From assembly GCA_021234155.1 (NCBI GenBank), contig JAJEKV010000016.1:434001-498000 (forward strand): a stretch of 64,000 bases of DNA, given 5' to 3'. The DNA comes from Isoetes taiwanensis (Eukaryota > Streptophyta > Lycopodiopsida > Isoetales > Isoetaceae). The notes under the pieces were generated by a model, which ran no database searches, was not told the origin of the DNA, and saw only the letters and a program-made list of their open reading frames with translations. The translations under genes and the position numbers were made by a program. Position 1 is the stretch's first letter, and each line of letters begins with the position of its first letter. Positions 23,738 through 33,666 of this stretch are shown here, one piece after another.

Positions 23738-25155
23738 TTATATAAAGAAGCTTGCATGATTAATACATGCACCTTAAGATACTTTGTTTTGCCAATTTAT
23801 ATCGGGGCGAGGATGTTTGATGCACAATTACTTGATAATATTGTTACCTTGATAATATGTTACGTGATGGTATTTGTTCCTTGGTCGGTTTCTCTAGTAA
23901 ATACCACAGAGTCAATTTTCTATTTGAACTATGGGGCATCTCATAAATTTTAAGCATGGTTACGAAAAAATAAACCATTGGACTTTTAAATATGCCCCAT
24001 AGTAAAATAAGAGGCCACTTTTGGGCACGCCTATCACTTGTGGATTAGGTGTACATTATCCTCTTATCCTTCCCCGTCATTATGGCCGGAGGTCGGCGGT
24101 GCGGGAGATCGACCTTGTTCGGAGACAGATGGTCTTGATGAATGGTAGTTTGCATGGTTTAGTTTCCGAGTACTCCTCGGTCCTGCGTGGGAACTCATTT
24201 GGAAGAAAGATATGCTCATTCCGGAAATTTCGGCCAAAGAGGCTGTTTTCTTTGAGCTCTGCCCTATGATTCAGCGGACCTTTTCAATTGTGTCTTGACT
24301 AGTATTTCCCATCTGAAATAAGCTGCGGGATTTGGAGTTGCTTTTTAAGGATAATTTCGGTCAAAGACTACATTTAAACATGGCATAGAAAGGCTCCTCT
24401 TACCACGTGATTTGGCATTTGCATGCACACAAGACATTAATCACGGAAGATTGCATGAAGATCCCGTTTCATTCTTAGAAATGATGAGCTTTTTGTCTTA
24501 AATCCCGGAAGCAAACAAGGTTTTCTTGATAAAATAAATGATGTGAAATTTGGTTAATAAGTTTTTGTTGGCTTATTTCCTTTTGATCACAGTTAAACTT
24601 CTCTTTATTATAAAGTGCTTTGTTTTAAATTGAAATTTTGTCATTTTTGGGTTTTGATACCCTAAATACAATATCTTATCTAGCGATTGGTTCTTATAAG
24701 GATTATTTGCATTTTGCTCTCATTGTTATTACTGTAACTAGGTTAAGGTAGTTCTCTCCCCATTAGTTCAAACTAGGCTTTCATTCCTAAGCTCATTTGA
24801 TCTTTTGGGCAAAGGTATACATTAGGCAGTGGGTGATGAACCGAGAAGCCCCGATGTACCTTTTAGCCCTTACGCTGATACCATTATCATGTAGCGATTG
24901 TATTGTTTAGGCTGCAGTGCAGACTTCTCTTCCTAATGTAGTCCTTTTTGTCGATTAGATTGTGATTGAGCTTGGAAACTAGCAATAGAAGGAAGCGGAA
25001 GAAAATACTGAGAAAGTTAGTACTTCTAAAGAGATACATATCTTGTTTGTTCATGAATCGGATCCATGTTTTTTTCGGATCGCATCCTTTAGCTAATAGC
25101 AATACTCTTAAAGGTAACATATTTCTCGGTCTTTAGCAAGATTGGAACAAAAGTT
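23738..25155 (+). repeat. Long direct repeat, copy 2
   Basis: Collinear with 9588-10,845 (landmarks listed there). Compared with copy 1 it has an extra ~80 bp around 24,000-24,090 and an extra ~110-bp purine-rich segment at about 24,988-25,100 where copy 1 has the ATAG microsatellite. Homology ends after tctttagcaagattggaacaaaa. An 82-codon frame at 24,021-24,269 lies in the conserved part but is not open in copy 1, so it is unlikely to be a gene. Confidence 0.85.
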
Positions 25156-25985
25156 TTTTGGCAATTTATACAGAGACTATAGTAAATATTTACGTGACCC
25201 CATTACATTTAAGTTAAGTTGGGCTTTGAACTACCATGTAACTAGTGATAAAAGGCGAAAACTCTTTGTATGGAATGAGATAAGATAGCGGAGGGATTGA
25301 TCAAAGTACGTGTTTGTGCTAGGAGTTTAACTAGTTCAAACCCGTTTTGGAGTGCAGCACCTTGTTCCCGCGAGTAGTTCTTTGTAGCGACATTAGTTGT
25401 GGTTTTCACTGGTGTTGGACTAGATCAAGAAGAATGCGATCTTTGTGTATGGTTGTCGTTATTAATGTGAAGACGGTTTGTAGGTGGGGATTATCTTGTC
25501 AAGGTAGAGGCCGGCCGGTACGTGGAATGTTGTTGAATCTGGCGAGATTAAAGTAGCGGAAATTTGTCATCGTGGATTGTCGGGGCGGTTAATGCGGATT
25601 TGGTAGAAGAAGTCAACTCGAGATATAGGTGTATGTGTTTTCGTGCTATGGTTGTACATTAGAACTTTAGCGATTCACAATTTGGCATGCATTGGCGTAC
25701 CATGACTCTTGCATTTTCACAGTACCTCTATCTTTGTCAGGTGGCGACAAAGCGTTGGGTGTTTGATGCGTTTATGAGAGTGCATTTGTTGCCATTGGAT
25801 GGTCTTACCGATGGTTTGGTTATTTTACGTGAGCCTATCGACAGCGAAATAGCTTATGTGGTTTGCTTGGATCATTAGGTATACTTTCGATATTAGATTC
25901 ATCGCGGGGATGTTTTAGGATAAAGAATGCTCTCTTCTAAGCATGTCATAGATGTTAGCAATATATACACATTGTATAAGAAGTG
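25156..25985. other. Unassigned; lies beyond the end of the Helitron helicase
   Basis: The start resembles 22,085-22,200. Small frames on the + strand (25,347-25,556 and 25,687-25,878) have no recognised domain. On the minus strand the helicase domain would be expected to continue here with its C-terminal third, but I could not find its motifs, so the helicase appears truncated near 25,990. Confidence 0.35.
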
Positions 25986-27200
25986 ATGCGTCTTCTATTT
26001 TTATTGTTGTCTTGGTGTCGGTGGGATGTCATTGAGGCGGCCCTCTCAGATGTCATCAACGAGGCGTATGAGGAGTCTGCGTCCGGTTGCATTTCTTCTT
26101 GGCTCGTTGAGTTCCCCAACACTTTAAAGTGGTTCCATAAGTGGGAGGATATGATGGATGCATTTATTATGCGTTATTTTTCCTCCTCGTTTGGCCGGCA
26201 GAACAATATGTCTAAAATCTCCGGCCGGTATGAATAGTTTTCTCAGAATGAAATTTCGTGTATACTACATTATATTTTGTAGAAGGATGTCAGCTACTTC
26301 TACTGGTACTTTGTTGTGCCGGGAACTGTTATATGATGCGTTGTTCTTGATGTTAATCAATGCGACTCTTGAGGAATGTGTGGATCGAATAGTGAATGAA
26401 TTCAATATTGTTATAGATGATGGGTATTTGAAGCTTGAGGAAGTCACGGTTCTTCAGAGGGGTATTGGGTGATACTGATGTCTTTGTGTGGTGGCACATG
26501 GTAAGATTACTTGATTCAATCCTAGTATGAAGAAGGCAAATAGCATTGAGTACATATGTTTTTGCAGTTCACACTTCCATAAATGAAGATTGGGGCGGGT
26601 AATTCTTGATTTCTGATAAGCTCGCATCGTGGCATAGATTGGTGATTTATTCGCCAATTACGTAACATACTTGAGCTCTTTATAATATACTCTTAGGTGG
26701 TCGGGGAAACTTGTTGAGTTAGTTTTGTATTTCTTTGGATGGAACATTGTGTGCTAGGTGGGCCAAAAGCTCGGTGTGAGTTCCATGTTGGATCAAGATG
26801 TTGTTAATGTAAGCGGGGCTTTCATTAGCGTGAGGTAGTTGGTTTCCTGGGTATTGTTCTAGAGAGTCGGCTATCATGTGATGTTGAAATGTTTCCCATA
26901 GCTGGAGTGCCGGTCCGGAATCTAGTATTAAGAGCGCAAATAGAAACCATAATTGTGATGGACTTTGAAGACATGAGATTGCCTCCTTCATTACTCTTAT
27001 GACTTCAGTTGCTGGTGCGATTAGTCCCATGGCTTGGGCGATTTCCTGATATGTCTTGTATTGCTGTTGGTCATGACTCTTGACTTCCTCCCAAGATCGT
27101 GCGGCCTTGTGGAGTAGGATGAGTCTCAGGTAGAATGCCTCTCCAACTTTTGAAAGTAGTAGTCGTATTCTTCAGATTAGTTGTTCTCTTATCCTCTCGT
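25986..27200 (-). pseudogene. Helitron Pif1-type helicase, frameshifted and truncated
   Basis: Known: the C-terminal half of a Helitron RepHel protein is a Pif1-family helicase that unwinds DNA during rolling-circle transposition. Seen, 5' to 3' on the minus strand over several frames: GEAFYLRLILLH (about 27,140), ARSWEEVKSHDQQQYKTYQE (about 27,090), LFALLILDSG and LQLWETF (about 26,880-26,930), IYATMRAYQKSR (about 26,610), MYSMLFAFF and VILPCATT (about 26,490-26,540), STHSSRVALIN (about 26,380), AGDFRHIVLPAKRGGK (about 26,180-26,230), and INASIISSHLWNHFKVL (about 26,110-26,170). The order and spacing are those of Helitron helicases. The Walker A loop, expected near 26,570, reads IYGSVNCKN and lacks the usual GK[TS]. 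No Rep (HUH) domain was found upstream and no C-terminal third downstream. A long-TIR element begins 270 bp upstream. Family call secure; the element is incomplete here. Confidence 0.85.
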
Positions 27201-27473
27201 TCCGGCCTTGGCAGAGGCAGCTGGCTACCGCCAGCAGCAGGGAGCACCGTGTATTTCGATTAAGCATTCAAGAACAAAGTATTTTGGTCGAAACAGAGTG
27301 TTTGGGGGAAAAAATAGAGTATTCTGAGCTAGTAAGCATTCAAGAGCAAACAAAAGTATTACGGCGTCAAGCATTAAACAACAAAAGTTTTTTGGCAAGG
27401 CGCAAAAGAGTATTACGATGGCTCCATCCATACGAGAGTGCAGTGGCCTCACAAACGAAATACAAGACATTTT

Positions 27474-28690
27474 GAACTGAGGAATCACCAAGGCAGATGG
27501 GCAAATCCGGTATTGAAGTAATGACTCTTGCGGAAGAAAATCCAAACTGACAACTCAGGATGTCCGAATCGCGATGCAAAGGCCTAAATGTGGAAAACAT
27601 CGGCTATAACGGATTCTAAATCCGCCATGTTGAATGTTGACATTTAGGCCGCACCCTAGAAACTTCTAGGCTTGACCAAATATGGTTTCGGTTATTTATT
27701 TTTTTGGGTTGTTATGTTTCATATAAAATTTTACACTCTCTGTGGTCCATTGCTACCTACACCCAAATTGATGATATCTTTTTAGTAGCGACCCTGCTTC
27801 TTTGGCGGTAGCCCCAAATTTTGCCACCATGGCGGGAATACACGACTCTTGCATTCCGCGGCGTCAAAATTAACATCATTTGCTTGGAGTTACATTGTAG
27901 TTGAGTGGTTATAGGTACAGTACATTTTACGCCATTTTCATTGAGGGGCTAAAGAACGCCATTTCCATTGCTGGCTATAGAGTTCCACAACCTCAAAGTA
28001 AGTTGGCTATGGAGTTCTGTTGTCGGCTATTCCATTTAGGTTTAGCTTAGATGCACGCGAGTTAGCTATGGTTATGGATTTCCAGCCTTGACCCATATTC
28101 CTCGTGAGCTTCATGCGAGTGAGGCAGGTTCTAGCAGGTCACACAAGAATGCGTTATCGTTTTTTCATTCTTGATTAGAATGGTCGCGACGTGGCAGGAT
28201 ATTATTGGTTAAGAAACAAGAATACACACCAACTTACCTTGACGGCGCTCCCGGATTCTGCAGGTCAGGGGGCTGGCAAGAATGCCTGACCCCTTTCCAT
28301 TGCACTACGTCAAGATAAGCTTGACTGGATTCTGCAGGTTTCGGTGAAGCGATTTGTCATTCTGCAAAAGAATGAATCAAGAAAATAACAGAAGACTCAT
28401 CCACTTACCTTGACGTTTCTTTTTTGCCGAAAGATATCAATTTGGGTGTACGTGGCAAACGACCCAAAAAATAAATAAGGGAAACCATATTTGGTCAAGC
28501 ATAGAAGTTTCTAGGGTGCGGCCTAAATGTCAACATTCAAGATGGCGGATTTAGAATCCGTTATAGCCGATGTTTTCCACACTAGGCCTTGCATTTCGCA
28601 TTCGACATCTCGGAGTTGCTGTTGGATTTTCTTCCAGTAGTCATTTCAATAACGGATTTGCCCATTTCTGCCGTGGTGATTCCTCAGTTC
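27474..28690. mobile_element. Long-terminal-inverted-repeat element (1.2 kb), non-autonomous
   Basis: Left arm about 27,474-27,790 and right arm about 28,425-28,690 are inverted copies. Starting from outside, both read gaactgaggaatcacc, then gggcaaatcc, aaggcctaaatgtgg or a variant, ggctataacggattctaaat, gacatttaggccgcacccta, gaaacttcta, ttggtcaa... and finally tacacccaaattgat near the inner ends. The left arm has about 50 bp extra near 27,720-27,765. The interior has no transposase; it contains a small palindrome ggtcagg...cctgacc at 28,263-28,291. I could not find a matching target-site duplication next to the outer ends (agacatttt versus ataaaccac). Long TIRs suggest a MULE or foldback-type element, which is inference. 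Confidence 0.85.
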
Positions 28691-29328
28691 ATAAACCACC
28701 GGTAGGTGGGAATTTCTAGTTATTACCCTATAAATTAATTCTTGATAATCACAGGGGTTTTAGGTTTTCGGCTGGCGCGCTATATACCGCCTTTGTTGTT
28801 TTTCTTCTTGGTAGGAAATTCTTGTTTCTCAAAGGCGCCCATATCACAGTGATGTGAGCAGTATCATTGATTTACGGTGATGATGGCCGAAACGATTATC
28901 CGATGATTCTGTTTCTCAAAACAGCCCATATCCGGTGATGGCGGTCAGCGGTAGCAAAAGTTTAATTTTGTGGCATCAATAGCTGACCTGCGAGGAAAGA
29001 CACCTTCATCGTTACAAACAAGATGAAGAGAGGCGGCCATTAAGAGCGCAATGCATGCAAGGAAGGAAAAAGTGGAGAACTTGGATAGTACTTTGAAAAT
29101 TACCCTTTTCTGAGAAGATAGTGAGTTGAAATGGTTGGGAGTTTGTCACTCTCACTTCAACAGCCACACTTTCGGTCTGTCCTTAAAACTCCTGATCAGG
29201 TCCTTCATTTCGGATCAAACCACGGAGGAGGTTGAGTTTTTAAGCTCTTGTGTCTCTTCAGCACCCCACAGAAGTTTTCCGCAGGATGTTTTCATTTTCT
29301 TAGTTTTAAATTTTACATTTGAAGCAGG
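28691..29328. other. No gene recognised; small tandem duplication
   Basis: A block of about 35 bp containing gtttctcaaa and gcccatat, followed by gtgatg, occurs near 28,826 and again near 28,910. A 71-codon frame at 29,126-29,341 (+) overlaps a minus frame and shows no domain. Confidence 0.35.
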
Positions 29329-29553
29329 ACAAAATCGGTGAAGAAGCAGGGGAAAACCATTGAACAGGAACAAAATCCGGTGAAAAGCGAGGCCAAAACC
29401 ATGAAGCAGAAAAATCAGTGAAGAACAGGGGAAAACCATTGAAACAAGAACAAAATCCCGGTGAAGAGCGAGGGCAAAACCATGAAGCGAGGAAAAATGC
29501 GATTGAAGAGCAATCGAGAACAAAATCCGGTGAAGAGCGGGAAAACCATTCAG
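29329..29553 (+). repeat. Minisatellite, ~40-bp unit, about six units
   Basis: Successive units begin aaaatcc or aaatc, then ggtgaag, then agcaggg- or agcgagg-like text, then aaaacca and ttgaa or tgaag. Adjacent units alternate between an accattgaa and an accatgaag form, giving a higher-order period near 80 bp. Open frames of 115-122 codons on both strands run through it because the repeat lacks stop codons; they are not evidence of a gene. Confidence 0.85.
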
Positions 29554-31237
29554 CGAAATTCCCACCTACCCGATTGAATCCCGTCTTGGTAACCCGCGGG
29601 TCATGTCCGGCCAGTTCCGTTAAGAGCTGGCGAGAAGCGGCAGCGCCCAGCACATGCCCTCTCGTATGCTTTGATTTCCCGAGAAACCGTTTCTACCATT
29701 GGAGTTCCCTAGCACCACATTCTTACTGTGAAATTACGAGTTCCGCGTCACGGCCGAGGGAAGATTTTAATCTTGCGAGTTGGTGACCACTGGGGTATTT
29801 TGTAGCCTCTTTTTTGCTTCACTCTATCGAGGCCGAGTTGCGAGTGACTAATGCAACACTCACATGGGCGAGCAGGTGCGGTGCGGCAACCATGCGGCTG
29901 CAACCAATCAGCTTTATTCCGTTGTATTCACGCAGTTATATCCCTAAAATCAATCCGGTACACGGCCCGGCTGTCTGAGAGAAAAAATATAGCGGCTAGG
30001 AAGGTAGTATGGGAATTAGGAGGCGACCCGGAGAAAGGGAGCATTTATAGGAAATTTTTGCGGGGAAAGAATGGGGCCACGGGATTTTTGCACAAGTTCT
30101 GAGAATTTTGCGATTACCTGAGAATTGGACGGATTTTGCACAAGATTTTTGCACAAGTTTTTGCACAAATTCTGCATTCTGAGAATTGCTTAGGTTGGGG
30201 CGTGGGATCGAGACTACTTGATAATTGGATGTGTCCTTGGGGATTAAACAGATACGTAGCATTCATTCAAAGGAGAGTGGCCGTTTATCTTGTGACGATT
30301 TTTGAGCAGAGAATAGATGCTTTTTAATAGGGCTCCCGGATGCGATTCTTCTGAAATCAGCGAGACCTTATTGAATGGATCGTTTTGAATATTCGGGAAG
30401 CTATTGATCCGGTTTACCTTGCGAAGAATATGATGTAGGAAATCCGCACGGAATCGATACTCACGAAACGCATTTATGAAGATATAACATGGAGTAGAAG
30501 GCGCTTTCGCGGCCATGTGGTACAACCATCGTTTAAAGCGTCACGCTATCAGTGGCGGTGGAGCACTGAAGCGGCGTTAAAGGCTGGCTGGCGGCGAGTT
30601 CCATGGCTGCAAATAAGGCCTCGAGCTGATTTCACTACTCAAATTGAGTACAAATTCTCCAAATTTGTGTATCTGTCAAATTTGTATATCCCTTAAGCTT
30701 AGAAATCGATCAACATTTGAGCAAAAGTTAGAATTCTCTTTGGGTTAGCTCTGTTTTTGGTTTAGGCCTAGATGAAGCCTTACGCTGCATTGAGCTTGAT
30801 TGGTTACGATAATGCAGTAAAGGTTGTCAAACTTCTACTAAATGCACTAAATCATTCTGGCTTAGCTGACTTCCTCTTGGAGTTGGCTGGAGGTGCGCTT
30901 TGAAAGCTTGAGTGTGGTCGGGGTCAGAAGCTTAGTAGAAGACCTGCTGGCTTTGGGTAGACTTCGTTATCCCCATCGAGGAAATCCAGTCGGAATCATT
31001 TTTAGCCCCTATTTTTTGTTTCAGACTTATGGGTCGTTCACATGGATAGACTCCCGTGATATGGCTGAATCCTTGCTGATCTTGGGCTGAGCCGAAAATA
31101 TTCAGCCCCGTTATAAGTTTTCAGCTGTCGCTGGATGCAGCCTGCGATGCTGAGTCCGAGCTGAAGTTTCAAGGCAGCGCTGACTCAGCTACCTCTCAGC
31201 GCTGAAGGAAAAAAAGTTCATGTGAACCGGCCATTAT
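29554..31237. other. No gene recognised; short direct repeats
   Basis: At 30,083-30,190 the words ttttgcacaag and ctgagaatt recur several times. At 31,110-31,210 are several inverted words of the cagcgctga and cagcctgcgatgctga type, suggesting a decayed palindromic segment. Small frames (up to 93 codons) overlap on both strands with no recognised domain. Confidence 0.35.
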
Positions 31238-31390
31238 AGGTTTCAAGACGGGTTTAGGGTGCAGGAGAATCGAATTGCAGGTTTCAGGACGGATTTAAGG
31301 TGCAGGGGGAGTCGATGCACAGGTTTCAGGACGGATTTTAGGGTGCAGGGGAGTCGATTTAGAATCGGAGGACAGATTTTAGGGTGCTTG
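31238..31390 (+). repeat. Minisatellite, ~42-bp unit, three and a half units
   Basis: Units start at 31,238, 31,279, 31,321 and (partial) about 31,367. Each reads aggtttcaggacggattt, then agggtgcaggggagtcgat with small differences. Confidence 0.9.
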
Positions 31391-31440
31391 GGTTCCTCTT
31401 TGGGGTTGATCCATTCCCTTTTTTTTTTCGTTACAGTGTA

Positions 31441-31550
31441 GTTTCTGGATCAATCCATGGATTTCTGGCTAAATCAGTGGGTTTCTGGTGTAGATTCGTG
31501 TGTTTCTGGTTGAATCTGAGTATTCTGGTTGAATCTGAGTATTTTCGGCA
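31441..31550 (+). repeat. Minisatellite, ~20-22-bp unit based on gtttctggttgaatc
   Basis: Five successive units start at about 31,441, 31,461, 31,481, 31,502 and 31,524, each with tttctgg followed by an atca, aatc or gattc-type word. It follows directly on the 42-bp minisatellite, separated by a 50-bp spacer with a run of T. Confidence 0.8.
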
Positions 31551-32833
31551 GTATTCTTGGTTTCCGGCCTGTTTTCCGATGAGGGGGGCCGAATAACGAA
31601 GGTGTCCCCTGGCTTTGAAGGCGCTTGCAGGCTTGACGGTTTTAAGAGAAGAGGATTTTTGTGCTTTCTGTTGACAATGGGTGACTTTATGTTTGCAAAA
31701 AAGGAACATAGGCTGCCGTCATTCATCGCCACTCGGTGCTGCTCTGTTCTTAGATCTATGTCTGCTCTGATTTATGTTTTAGAATACGATGTGTTTTGTT
31801 TCTAGATGGCAAAGCTGGCGGAGATAAATGGAAAAAATGTCAAAAGTGGTGAAAGCTCATCTTGCCATAGCCGGATCTTGTACTGCCATAGCCGGATCTT
31901 CCATACTCGAAATAGGGGAATAAGCACAGGAATAAGCACAGGAAATACATGGAATAAGTTGCATGCATGGAAGCCAAAATATTATTCAAGGCAGAAACAA
32001 TCTGGATTTTTTTTAAATGATACAGATAACACTCGCAACAAAAGATCTGCAAATGGCCATGGGTAGAAAGGATGCAGATTTAGTTCAGGCAGTGATGTAC
32101 AGATAAAGCTTTTGGCTATAGGAAATTCAAGAGCAAATCAGCAATCACATGATATTATTCGCCAAAACCGATTTTTTTAGAAAAGGGGTTAGGCCAGACA
32201 GGGTCTTTTCTGCAATTTTTTTTCTGAAAAAGCTCTGGACATTCCGGCCAATCTACATATCGGTTTTTTCATGCTCAAAACAGGCCACTGATGACAGAGC
32301 ATAAGAGCCAAAAATGACAAAGACTATGGAGTTTTAGATTCAAACCTGGCATGAAACTGGGAATGAAATTTTTTTGGGACTCAAATCCAGTAATAAGGCG
32401 AAATTTGGAACAGAGATTTGGATGAAATCCAGCAATAAACAGAGATTTGGATCAAACAGAGCTCGAATTTAATCCGTTAAAAGCCATTACTAGATGAGCA
32501 CTGCAATTATTTTGGTCTATTGCTCTGATTTGGCTCTGTTTTCTATCAATCCTTTTCTGATTTTTCTGATCATTCACTTTGTTTATGCCACATTTTGGAT
32601 CAAACTCATCAAGCCCACCGTTCTGATTCTTATGGAGCCGTTTTTCATAACCCAAGCCAGATTCAAGCGCATTGATAGACTCTGTAGAATCCACAGATGC
32701 TTTCCTGCTCTAATGAATGCTCTTAAAGATTCTTGAAACGTTTCTAAGAGGTAAAATTTGTCGCTATTATGCTGCTAGCATAAAAGCAGAGTACCCAAAA
32801 AAGCCTCTCTCCATATTTCGCCATAGTTTCCGC

Positions 32834-32900
32834 AGGAGGGATTCTTCCCTTTTAAATTATTTTGCCAGGAAGGAATTCTCCTCTTTTAAATTATTTTGCC
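32834..32900 (+). repeat. Tandem duplication, 33/34-bp unit
   Basis: Unit 1 is 32,834-32,866 and unit 2 is 32,867-32,900. Both start agga, contain attct, and end ttttaaattattttgcc identically. Confidence 0.9.
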
Positions 32901-33194
32901 AAATCAGGCCTCAGACAGAAATGTTGTGTTCCAACGAATGCAGGCAAGAAACGGCAAACAGAGCAAGGCCATGAAGCAAAATCTCGCAGTATTTCCAGAT
33001 TTGATACTGGATTTAAACATGCCCAAGAAAGAAACATCCAGGTCTCTGACTTGCTAAAGCTTCAACGGTCAACCCGTATCTACCTTGTCGATGTTTTTTT
33101 ATTTATTTGTGTATACTCTTCTTGTTCCGACACGACATTTACCGCGATGGGTTCCGACATGCCTTCAATACCCATTTTTCAACAGATTCAACAG

Positions 33195-33210
33195 ATTAGT
33201 CTAGTATGGA
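33195..33210 (-). repeat. Solo copy of a 16-bp end sequence found at 49.5-50.3 kb
   Basis: The 16-mer attagtctagtatgga is identical to 50,283-50,298 and is the reverse complement of 49,506-49,521 except for strand. Here it lies inside a short inverted repeat (aacagatta ... taatctgtt, 33,189-33,240). It may be the remnant end of an element like the one at 49.5 kb. Confidence 0.6.
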
Positions 33211-33580
33211 TTAAACAGCCTAGGTTGGATTAATCTGTTAAAAAAAAGCTAGTTAATAAATGATGCGTTGCTGGGCATAAGTTTGGGAGCCTCTAAATAT
33301 TTTGATAATGCATGTCCCTGAACCGTTTCTTGTTGTTAAAGGAGAAGTTCACACGAAGGTATACCCAATTAGGACATACTGGCACATGGCCTTGTAATGT
33401 TAAAGACATCTTCTTCCTTGGCAGTACTAAGATATCTCTGGATGTGGGCCTTTTCTTTGCCAAACATTGATTCCAATCAGACCCGAGGTATGGAAGCCAA
33501 ATTATTGGGCAATGCCTCCAAGATTTTTGGGGGCAAGCTAGGATTAGCTATTAAGAAGTAGCATTTCAGCCCTCAGATCT

Positions 33581-33666
33581 ATGTCAAACTATCTGTATCG
33601 TCTGATTTGGCCACGATTGAAGATGTCAAACTATTTGTATCGTCTGATCTCGACCGCGATTGAAGA
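33581..33666 (+). repeat. Tandem duplication, 42-bp unit
   Basis: Units start at 33,581 and 33,623. Both read atgtcaaactat, then tgtatcgtctgat, then a gaccgcgattgaag-like or ccacgattgaag end. Confidence 0.9.

Noticed and set aside
25687-25878. A Clp-protease-like match (LREPIDSEIAYVV) on the plus strand
   Set aside because: The similarity is limited to about ten residues, with no catalytic motifs and no flanking conservation.
25983-26472. Plus-strand frames resembling a gypsy gag domain (SSWLVEFPNTLKWFHKW and following text)
   Set aside because: The minus strand of the same DNA reads Helitron helicase motifs (for example AGDFRHIVLPAKRGGK and INASIISSHLWNHFKVL) in the correct order with the rest of the helicase up to 27.2 kb. 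The plus-strand resemblance is a shadow.
29215-29786. Frames of 115-122 codons on both strands
   Set aside because: They are translations of a 40-bp minisatellite that lacks stop codons in several frames.
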